A DNA stretch of 64,000 nucleotides, from positions 1 through 64,000 of the forward strand of contig NZ_JAMXFC010000031.1 in the NCBI RefSeq assembly GCF_025370755.1, written 5' to 3'. This stretch comes from Laspinema sp. D2d. Its GTDB lineage: Bacteria > Cyanobacteriota > Cyanobacteriia > Cyanobacteriales > Laspinemataceae. Positions 57,308 to 64,000 of the stretch are shown here, one piece after another. The notes under the pieces are model-generated. The model ran no database searches, had not been told where the DNA came from, and worked only from the letters and a program-made list of their open reading frames with translations. Positions within the stretch are counted from its first letter, which is position 1, and each line of letters starts with the position of its first letter. Both the position numbers and the translations under genes were made by a program.

Positions 57308-59134
57308 ATGTTGTCAAACTTGCAGAAAAAATCAGGGGGGCGGTTGGTGGTCACAGTTGCGATCGCCTTTTTTGTGGTGACTATGGTCTTCACCCTCCAC
57401 CGCTACTACACCTTTTACGCCTCTTTTGACCAGGGAATTTTTAACCAGGTCTTTTGGAATAGCAGCCAGGGACGATTGTTCCAAAGTTCTCTGTCCTCGG
57501 GCCTTTCCACCAATGTTGTCCATAGTGGAGAAGTCCCGGACGTTTCCTATCACCGTCTCGGACAACATTTTACCCCGGCCCTGTTACTCTGGCTACCCAT
57601 TTACAGTCTGTTTCCCTCTCCCGTCACTTTGAGCGTGCTCCATGTGACGATGGTCACCGCTGCGGGAGGGGTACTCTATTTCCTGGCCCGAGTCTATTTA
57701 GAACCAGCGATCGCCAGTTGGATTGCCGTGAGCTATTATGCGGCCAATGCGATCGCCGGTCCCACCCTCTCCAACTTCCATGACAACTTTCAGATGCCCC
57801 TCTTTGTCTTCAGTCTGTTGCTGGCAATGGAAAAACGGTGGTGGTGGCTCTTTTGGCCCCTGGCCCTCTGCATTTTAGCCGTCCGGGCCGATGGCGGCAT
57901 CTCCCTCTTTGGCGTCGGAGTGTACATGATTCTTAGCAAACGCTATCCTAAACGCGGATTAGCGATTTGTACCCTCAGTTTCACCTATATTGCCCTTTTG
58001 ACCAACCTGATCATGCCCCTGTTTTCCGACGATATTTCTCGCCGGTTCACCATTGAACGATTCGGGCAGTATGTGGATAAAGAAGAAGCAACAACGTTAG
58101 AGATTCTTTGGGCTTTTATCAGCCAACCGGGATTGGTGATTTGGGAGATTATCACCCCAATTGGGGGAAAAATAAAGTATCTCCTGGGACAATGGTTGCC
58201 CTTGGCCTTTATTCCCGCGTTCTCCCCCACCGCTTGGGCGATCGCTGGATTTCCCCTGTTGGCGATTTTCTTGCAGCAAGGTCAAACCGCCTTATCGATT
58301 AATATCCGCTATGCCATGACCGTTGTGCCCGGTCTGTGTTATGGCACAATCCTCTGGTGGTCCTACCGGCAACAGTCCTTGCAAACCCCAGTCCGGGACG
58401 TGATTCGCCAGGGACTCTGGAATAAACCCACCCCACCGCCGGTCCCTATCAATGAACCCAAGCAAACCCCGGAGACCAATTTATTAACCGGCAAGATTGC
58501 CACCTGGGGCGATCGCCTCAATCGCATCCTTGAACCCCTGCGCAAAAAAGCCGACCACTGGTGGGAAACCCATCCGAAACTGCTCAAACTTTCCATGCAG
58601 CGCTTTTGGGCCATTTGCATCGGGTTGTCCCTGTTGTTTACCTTTACCTCCAACCCGAATCGCACCTTTTATTTTATTATCCCCGACTCCATCAACCCCT
58701 GGGTGTACGTTTCCCTACCGCAGCAGTGGCAACATAGTCGCCATATCCGGAATCTCATGTCTCAGATTCCCCCGGATGCCAGTGTATCCGCGACCACCTA
58801 TTTAGTACCTTCCCTATCGGGACGGCGAGAAATTCTGCGCTTTCCGTTTTTGCGGTTCCGCAATGATGCCTCAGAAGAAGTCAACGTCGAATATGCGATC
58901 GCCGACTTGTGGCAACTCCAACAATATCTCCCCGCTTTCACACATGATCGCGCCCTGTTTCGGGATTTAGTCCCCTTTATCGAACAACTCCATGCCACGG
59001 ACCAATATGGCATCATTGGATTTGAACAGGGAGTCATTTTAATGCGCCGACAAACTCCATCAGATTCAGTCGCATTAGCGGCATGGCAGCGGTATCGTGA
59101 AGAGATTGAGCCATTATTGAAACCGGATGCGTAA
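57308..59134 (+). CDS. DUF2079 multi-span membrane protein
   Basis: 608 aa. A basic N-terminus, then about 9-10 hydrophobic segments. DUF2079 features: SFDQGIFNQVFWN after the first span, HFTPALLLWLPIYSLFP, and TLSNFHDNFQMPLF. A cytoplasmic-looking Pro-rich loop (NKPTPPPVPINEPKQ) and a C-terminal domain follow. The family resembles GT-C glycosyltransferase scaffolds, but no activity is proven. It precedes a GT4 gene by 100 bases in the same direction, so a shared role in envelope polysaccharide is possible. ATG 57308 is preferred; a TTG at 57269 also fits the frame. Confidence 0.87.
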   Translation: MLSNLQKKSGGRLVVTVAIAFFVVTMVFTLHRYYTFYASFDQGIFNQVFWNSSQGRLFQSSLSSGLSTNVVHSGEVPDVSYHRLGQHFTPALLLWLPIYSLFPSPVTLSVLHVTMVTAAGGVLYFLARVYLEPAIASWIAVSYYAANAIAGPTLSNFHDNFQMPLFVFSLLLAMEKRWWWLFWPLALCILAVRADGGISLFGVGVYMILSKRYPKRGLAICTLSFTYIALLTNLIMPLFSDDISRRFTIERFGQYVDKEEATTLEILWAFISQPGLVIWEIITPIGGKIKYLLGQWLPLAFIPAFSPTAWAIAGFPLLAIFLQQGQTALSINIRYAMTVVPGLCYGTILWWSYRQQSLQTPVRDVIRQGLWNKPTPPPVPINEPKQTPETNLLTGKIATWGDRLNRILEPLRKKADHWWETHPKLLKLSMQRFWAICIGLSLLFTFTSNPNRTFYFIIPDSINPWVYVSLPQQWQHSRHIRNLMSQIPPDASVSATTYLVPSLSGRREILRFPFLRFRNDASEEVNVEYAIADLWQLQQYLPAFTHDRALFRDLVPFIEQLHATDQYGIIGFEQGVILMRRQTPSDSVALAAWQRYREEIEPLLKPDA

Positions 59135-59144
59135 GCGAAAAGAA

Positions 59145-59163
59145 GGCACCTGAAGAAGGTGCC
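59145..59163 (+). other. small hairpin between DUF2079 and GT4 genes
   Basis: GGCACCT-GAAGA-AGGTGCC, a perfect seven-base stem 11 bases after the stop codon. No T-run follows, so it may slow or stabilise the transcript rather than end it. Confidence 0.5.
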
Positions 59164-59235
59164 GATTTAGCAGGAGATTGAGAATGGTGCAAAATGTCAG
59201 TTCTATCTAAACCTAAACTTGTGTAATCTGCGTCC

Positions 59236-60423
59236 ATGAAAATTCTGGTACTCACTTGGGAGTTTCCTCCCCGGATTGTCGGGGGGATTGCACGTCACGT
59301 TGCGGAATTATATCCGGAGTTGGTGAAATTGGGCCATTCCGTCCATTTAGTGACGATGGAATTTGGTCACGCCCCGATGTATGAACAACTCGAAGGGATT
59401 GACGTGCATCGGGTCCCTGTCGAACATGGAAACGACTTCTTCCACTGGGTTGCCAACATGAACGAGAGCATGGGACGTCATGGGGGGAAATTGATTTTAG
59501 AAGAAGGACCCTTCGACCTGATTCATGCCCATGATTGGTTAGTGGGCGATGCCGCGATCGCCCTCAAACATCACTTTAAAATTCCCCTGATTGCCACTAT
59601 CCATGCCACTGAACATGGAAGAAACAATGGACTTCATAACGACATCCAGCGTTATATCGCCCAAAAAGAGGGAGACTTGGTGTACAACTCTTGGCGGACG
59701 ATCGTCTGTAGCGACTATATGCGCCGAGAAATGGAACAAGCATTAGGCTGTCCCGGGGATAAAATCGACGTCATTTTTAATGGCATCCGGGCCGAAAAAA
59801 AACCCCGGTGGCAAGATTTTGATGCCCAAACTTTTCGCCGTCAGTTTGCGGGCGATCATGAAAAAATCGTCTACTATGTGGGTCGAATGACCTACGAAAA
59901 AGGCGTAGAAGTGTTATTAAAAGCTGCCCCTAAAATTCTCTGGGAAATGGGCGGATTGGTCAAATTTGCCATTGTGGGCGGTGGCAATACCGACCACCTC
60001 AAACAATTAGCCGCTGCTTTGAATATCTGGGATAAGTGCTATTTTACCGGCTTCATGTTTGAGGATGATTTACACAAATTCCAAACCGTTGCCGATTGTG
60101 CCGTCTTCCCCAGTCTCTATGAACCTTTTGGGATTGTCGCCTTAGAAAGTTTTGCCGCGCGGGTTCCTGTAGTTGTTTCCGATACTGGAGGATTACCGGA
60201 AGTGGTTCAACATACTAAAACCGGGGTAGTCACTTGGACGAATAATCCCGATTCCCTTGCTTGGGGAATTTTAGATGTGTTGAAAAATCCCGGGTATGTG
60301 CAGTGGTTGATTGATAATGCTTATGCGGATTTAAAACAGCGATTTAGTTGGCCGAAATTGGCACAACAAACCGAAGCCGTTTATCATCGAGTGGTGAATG
60401 AGCGATCGCAAATTGTTTGGTAA
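59236..60423 (+). CDS. GT4 family glycosyltransferase
   Basis: 395 aa. GT-B fold: acceptor-side WEFPPRIVGGIARHVAELY, HAHDWLVGDA, and donor-side VYYVGRMTYEKGV and the EX7E motif EPFGIVALE. The N-terminus MKILVLTWEFPPRIVGGIA resembles the glycogen/starch-synthase branch of GT4, but the length (395) and lack of the glycogen-synthase KTGG-type lysine motif argue against true GlgA. Likely transfers a hexose to an envelope polysaccharide or glycolipid. The ATG has no strong SD. Likely cotranscribed with the DUF2079 gene. Confidence 0.9.
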   Translation: MKILVLTWEFPPRIVGGIARHVAELYPELVKLGHSVHLVTMEFGHAPMYEQLEGIDVHRVPVEHGNDFFHWVANMNESMGRHGGKLILEEGPFDLIHAHDWLVGDAAIALKHHFKIPLIATIHATEHGRNNGLHNDIQRYIAQKEGDLVYNSWRTIVCSDYMRREMEQALGCPGDKIDVIFNGIRAEKKPRWQDFDAQTFRRQFAGDHEKIVYYVGRMTYEKGVEVLLKAAPKILWEMGGLVKFAIVGGGNTDHLKQLAAALNIWDKCYFTGFMFEDDLHKFQTVADCAVFPSLYEPFGIVALESFAARVPVVVSDTGGLPEVVQHTKTGVVTWTNNPDSLAWGILDVLKNPGYVQWLIDNAYADLKQRFSWPKLAQQTEAVYHRVVNERSQIVW

Positions 60424-60733
60424 TACCAGGAGCATTTCCACATCATACCCCATCCCCTTGTAAACAGCCGGTTTTCTGTCTTAGCGAAGCGTAGGCAGGC
60501 TAATTCTGCTTTCCTCCCCACCCTAACTTACCCCATTGCTGCATTCTCTGGCTCCAAAACCAACCCTAGGACAGTCAAAACCCCACCTACACTCTTCGGA
60601 TTCTAACCCTGAATCACCGGCCCTACCGGGTCGGTATCGGGTTAGAAAAATTCATCCAGTTGCGCTACCAACCTCCCTCAATTTCATCAACAAATCCTTC
60701 CGTAAAAGTCTGTTAAATCCGTGGGTTATTATT
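60424..60733. other. gene-free region with a decayed MITE fragment
   Basis: At about 60461-60505 the segment AACAGCCGGTTTTCTGTCTTAG resembles the core of the 34023 and 55586 elements (in parts: CGGTTTTCT, GTCTTAG) but lacks clear ends. The remaining sequence has no gene that I accept; a 104-codon plus-strand frame overlaps the cysteine desulfurase gene antisense. Confidence 0.45.
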
Positions 60734-61906
60734 CTATTTCACCACTCGTCCCCGAACTTTACGCAACGATTCTATTGTCATAATCGCCTGTTGTGCCACT
60801 CTATCAATCTCCTCAACGGTATTAAATCGCCCGATGCCAAATCGTACTGAAGCAAATGCCAACTCCGGCGATCGCCCGATCGCCTCTAACACATGAGACG
60901 GCGCAATTTTAGCCGAAGTACAAGCGGAACCCGACGATACCGCCATCACGGATTGCAGTCCTAACAATAACGCTTGACCATCCACTCCGGCTACACTTAT
61001 ATTTAAGTTACCGGGTAATCGTTGGGTAGGATGACCATTCAAAAATACCGACTCCAAAGATTGGAATTGTTCCCATAATCGCTGACGCAATGTTATTAGG
61101 CGATCGCATTCTGACTCCATTTCTGCCAATCCTAACTCCACTGCTTTGGCAAATCCGACAATTTGAGGGACATAAAGTGTCCCTGATCGCAATCCTCTTT
61201 CATGTCCTCCCCCATGAATCTGGGGGGCAATTTTCACCCGAGGATTACGCCGCCGAACATACAGTGCACCTACCCCTTTCGGTCCATATATTTTATGAGC
61301 CGTTAATGACATTAAATCCACCTGCATTTCCTGCACATCCAGGGGAATTTTGCCAATTGCTTGGGCGGCATCACTATGAAAAATAATTCCCTTTTCTTTA
61401 CAAAGCAACCCAATTTCTTTTAACGGTTGTAAGACCCCAATTTCATTATTTGCAGCCATGACGGATACCAATACGGTATCGGCCCGAAAAGCATTTTTTA
61501 ACTCGGATAAATCTAGCAATCCATCCGGTTGAACCGGCAAATAGGTAATTTCAAATCCCAAAGTTTCTAAGTAGGCACAAGGGTCAAGAACAGCATTATG
61601 TTCCGTTTGAACGGTAATGATATGCCGTCCTTTTTGAAAATAACTTTCCGCCACCCCTTTAATGGCTAAATTATTGGCTTCCGTTGCACCACTGGTAAAA
61701 ATAATTTCTTCTGGGGTAGCATGAATAGCATCCGCTAGGGTTTCTCTCGCTTGCTGAATTGCCGCTTCTGCTTCCCATCCATATTGATGATTGATGCTGG
61801 CAGGATTCCCAAAATAGTCGGTAAAATAAGGTAACATAGCCTGCATCACCCGTTGATCAACAGGGGTGGTGGCATGACAGTCGAGATAAATGGGGCGATC
61901 GGACAT
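60734..61906 (-). CDS. cysteine desulfurase (NifS/IscS type)
   Basis: 390 aa. PLP enzyme giving sulfur for Fe-S clusters, tRNA thiolation and other pathways. N-terminus IYLDCHATTPVD, PLP lysine in LTAHKIYGPKGVG, PLP-phosphate contact in SGATEANNLA, and the sulfur-carrying Cys in SSGSACTS within the group-I-type loop. No isc or suf partner genes flank it. Group I (NifS/IscS-like) is more likely than SufS by the flexible-loop motif SGSAC. ATG 61906 (MSDRPIYLD) matches the family start; a TTG two codons earlier is unlikely. Confidence 0.95.
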   Translation of the reverse strand: MSDRPIYLDCHATTPVDQRVMQAMLPYFTDYFGNPASINHQYGWEAEAAIQQARETLADAIHATPEEIIFTSGATEANNLAIKGVAESYFQKGRHIITVQTEHNAVLDPCAYLETLGFEITYLPVQPDGLLDLSELKNAFRADTVLVSVMAANNEIGVLQPLKEIGLLCKEKGIIFHSDAAQAIGKIPLDVQEMQVDLMSLTAHKIYGPKGVGALYVRRRNPRVKIAPQIHGGGHERGLRSGTLYVPQIVGFAKAVELGLAEMESECDRLITLRQRLWEQFQSLESVFLNGHPTQRLPGNLNISVAGVDGQALLLGLQSVMAVSSGSACTSAKIAPSHVLEAIGRSPELAFASVRFGIGRFNTVEEIDRVAQQAIMTIESLRKVRGRVVK

Positions 61907-62138
61907 AAGCAATGTTAGGGGAAAGAATTAGGCTATAGCTTTAGCTTAACTTATATTAGTCTCAAGTTAGAAATAGGGACGGGATTTAAGATAAGTTGCC
62001 GGGTATCTCTGGGTTCTTTCACCCGTAGCAAGAGCAGAGGGGGAATTTATCCCTTAACATCTTAGGGGATGATATTGTTAGTCAGATTTTAACCGATATC
62101 AGGGGATAAATCCATAAGTTTCTATGATTTAATCTGGC

Positions 62139-63416
62139 TCAATCCGGTTGCTGCAAGGCAAAATCTTCAGTCTTGATACTCGGGCGATCGCTCGATTTAG
62201 TTGACTGAATCCGAATGGGTAATTCAATTTTAAATTCGGTTCCTTTTTGAGGATTAGAAATACATTCTATCGTCCCTTGATGTTGCTGTACTACAATTTG
62301 ATAAACCATTGATAATCCCAGTCCCGTTCCGGATCCGACGGGTTTTGTACTAAAAAATGGGTCAAAAATTTGGGATTTAACGGCGTCGGGAATTCCCGGA
62401 CCATTATCGGCAATCCGAATCAAAACTCTATTTTCGTTTAAAGTTTCAGTCTGAATAGTCAAACACCCAGGATTAGAAGCAGAATATAAACGGGAAGTTT
62501 CTATGGCATCAAGGGCATTATTGAGGATTTGCAAAAAAGCTTGATTAATTTGGGCGGCGTAGGATTCAATAGACGGTAATTTACCGTATTTCTTAACAAC
62601 CTGAATCTCTTGATACGTTTCGTTAGATTGTAAGCGATGACCTAAAATTAACAAAGTATTTTCCAGGGCTTCATTAATTTGAATACACTGGAGTCCGGAG
62701 CGTTCAAAATGGGTGAATTCTTGAAGAGATAAAACAATTTTGCGAATGCGATCGCTTCCATGTTGCATGGAACCAATGACTTTCGGCAAATCTTGCAACA
62801 TGAAATTCAAATCGATAGATTCGAGTTTGTTTTGAATCACCTGACTGGGTTGATTCATTTCTTGTTGATACAACTGCACCAGGTCAATTAAGTCTTGAGT
62901 ATATTCTTGCAAATGACTGAGATTGCTATAAATAAAGGTAACTGGATTATTGATTTCATGAGCGACCCCAGCAACGAGTTGACCAATGCTGGACATTTTT
63001 TCGCTTTGAATTAATTGAGACTGGGCGCGTTGTAAATCCTTGAGGGTTTTACTCAGGCGTAATCCGGCGCGAACCCGGGCCATGAGTTCCTCAGTATCAA
63101 TAGGTTTAGAGAGAAAATCATCGGCCCCGGAGTCCAACCCAATTACGCGATCGGTTACCAATTCTCGGGCCGTTAAAAGAATAAAAAAGGTACTGGATAA
63201 AGCGGGGTTGGCTTTGACGTGCTTGCAGACGGCTAATCCATCAAGGTGGGGCATCATCCAATCGCAAATAATTAAATCAGGACGGAGTTGCTCTGCTTGA
63301 TGGATACCCTCCTCTCCATCGGAGGCGATCGCCACATCATGACCTTCACTTTCGAGCAAGTCTTGCAACACAATTTGCACGGTAATATCATCATCAATCG
63401 CTAAAATTTTACCCAT
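62139..63416 (-). CDS. receiver-histidine kinase hybrid
   Basis: 425 aa. The N-terminal receiver domain has acidic IDDD at 8-10, phospho-acceptor Asp52 in IICDWMMP, Thr82 and Lys104 (LSKPID). A short coiled coil ([16 protein letters not shown]) leads to a HisKA helix with His153 ([12 protein letters not shown]) and an HATPase ([30 protein letters not shown]). The receiver-first order suggests a kinase controlled by another sensor rather than by its own input. No transmembrane segment. It precedes, in the same direction and beyond a terminator, the HPt-domain gene at 63716, and the two may belong to one phosphorelay. Confidence 0.92.
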   Translation of the reverse strand: MGKILAIDDDITVQIVLQDLLESEGHDVAIASDGEEGIHQAEQLRPDLIICDWMMPHLDGLAVCKHVKANPALSSTFFILLTARELVTDRVIGLDSGADDFLSKPIDTEELMARVRAGLRLSKTLKDLQRAQSQLIQSEKMSSIGQLVAGVAHEINNPVTFIYSNLSHLQEYTQDLIDLVQLYQQEMNQPSQVIQNKLESIDLNFMLQDLPKVIGSMQHGSDRIRKIVLSLQEFTHFERSGLQCIQINEALENTLLILGHRLQSNETYQEIQVVKKYGKLPSIESYAAQINQAFLQILNNALDAIETSRLYSASNPGCLTIQTETLNENRVLIRIADNGPGIPDAVKSQIFDPFFSTKPVGSGTGLGLSMVYQIVVQQHQGTIECISNPQKGTEFKIELPIRIQSTKSSDRPSIKTEDFALQQPD

Positions 63417-63640
63417 AATCTGGTTATCATTGATAATTGTTGCCTTTAATTTTTTCCCTTTGCCCTCGGACTCAAAAAATAACGGACCCTGAATTTTATT
63501 ATAATTTAGACGGGCTGCGATTAACCGATCGGTATTCTAGTTCAAAACCTGGGGAGGTTTCCGAACCCTTAACTTTTTTTCCCTATCTGTGAGAACTAGA
63601 AACGGGGTTTCCGGTCCTTTGAATGGGGAGTTTATCTTGT
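63417..63640. other. upstream region of the hybrid kinase
   Basis: About 220 bases with no gene. AT-rich stretches (TTTTATTATAATTTAG near 63495) could hold the kinase promoter. Confidence 0.35.
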
Positions 63641-63663
63641 AAAACCCCTCGGAACAAGAGGGG
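63641..63663 (-). terminator. hairpin after the HPt gene
   Basis: Read on the minus strand, GCCCCTC pairs with GAGGGGT around TTGTTCC, followed by TTTTA. It lies about 50 bases past the HPt gene stop. Confidence 0.75.
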
Positions 63664-63715
63664 CTGATTCACAACTCAACCCCGGTTGAAATATCGGAGG
63701 AGTGGGTTAACTATT

Positions 63716-64000
63716 TCACGGTTGGATTTCAGGTAACTCGGGTAGATAGGTGTCAATAAACTCGCGCACGCTGTGTAATTGCGCTTGCAAGTTTAATAAA
63801 GGTGAGTTAGCTTCCGATAAGCGATTTTCCCGAGCGAGAGTGCCTAAGTGTTCAGCCAAGGCTGACATAGCTTGTGCTCCCACATTGGCACTGGAGCCTT
63901 TCAGTCGATGGGATACCCGGTCAACCTTAACACAATCATTCGCTTCAATGGCGGAGGCGATCGCCTGGGTATCCGCTGTGGCGGTGGTGGCAAATGCCTC
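63716..64000 (-). CDS. HPt domain, C-terminal end of a larger gene (partial)
   Basis: Ninety-four codons are open from the window edge to a TGA at 63716-63718. The histidine-phosphotransfer signature is visible: VSHRLKGSSANVGAQAMS, with the phospho-acceptor His, then a second amphipathic helix (LAEHLGTLARE) and a C-terminal tail ending PELPEIQP. HPt domains like this usually end large hybrid histidine kinases (ArcB/BarA style) or stand alone. The 5' part lies outside the window, so the full size and partners are unknown. No start codon is in view. Confidence 0.88.
   Translation of the reverse strand, partial: EAFATTATADTQAIASAIEANDCVKVDRVSHRLKGSSANVGAQAMSALAEHLGTLARENRLSEANSPLLNLQAQLHSVREFIDTYLPELPEIQP

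Noticed and set aside
60536-60850. 104-codon plus-strand frame
   Set aside because: Largely antisense to the cysteine desulfurase 3' end and the adjacent gap; rich in Ser and Pro with no domain.

Overview
The window looks like chromosomal DNA of a filamentous, non-marine cyanobacterium. The octamer GCGATCGC (HIP1) is scattered throughout. psaC, a SasA-type clock kinase, the carotenoid isomerase crtH, a bacterial sucrose synthase and GUN4-, CHAT- and Uma2-family genes are all present. The BLUF-adenylyl cyclase at 50.7-51.9 kb is, from memory, an almost residue-for-residue match to OaPAC of Oscillatoria acuminata PCC 6304. This suggests a Laspinema/Oscillatoria acuminata-like Oscillatoriales organism; the genus is an inference.

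Layout. 0-14.7 kb: a small secreted DUF732-like protein; an ammonium-transporter/PAS/adenylyl-cyclase fusion; a 2.66-kaa secreted haemagglutinin-type protein with a C-terminal CHAT protease; a CBS-containing site-2 protease; an orphan Mo-nitrogenase C-terminal-type protein. 15-25 kb is an accessory, repeat-prone and partly decaying zone: two tandem SWIM zinc-finger paralogues, one with an in-frame amber; a Uma2 nuclease; a STAND NTPase with tetratricopeptide repeats (TPR) whose 3' end carries an amber and a frameshift; a coupled 64-aa protein; and a Ser/Thr kinase-GUN4 fusion. 25-34 kb is core metabolism and photosynthesis (glmS, psaC, HdrB-like, acpP-fabF, tkt), interrupted by a two-armed palindromic repeat array and a 44-bp perfect inverted repeat. 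34-50 kb: sucrose synthase, an RTX/Calx-beta surface protein, def, an exonuclease/endonuclease/phosphatase-family (EEP) membrane protein, crtH, upp, YggT, aroE. 50-64 kb: a light-activated cyclase, a PEP-CTERM SGNH hydrolase, a CPA1 Na+/H+ antiporter, sasA, a DUF2079 membrane protein, a GT4 glycosyltransferase, a cysteine desulfurase, a receiver-histidine kinase, and the end of an HPt-domain gene cut by the window edge.

How the genes work together. Two class III adenylyl cyclases with different inputs (an ammonium-transporter-like module with PAS domains, and blue light) lie in the same window, so cAMP is a recurring output. acpP-fabF forms a fatty-acid elongation pair followed by tkt. Most other genes are single transcription units, many ended by recognisable hairpin terminators. 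No tRNA, rRNA, CRISPR array or intact insertion sequence was found. Small non-coding repeat families occupy several intergenic regions: a TIR-bounded ~110-bp element, GAAACCGGG-type hairpins, and the AACGACTTCAGTCGTT dyads.
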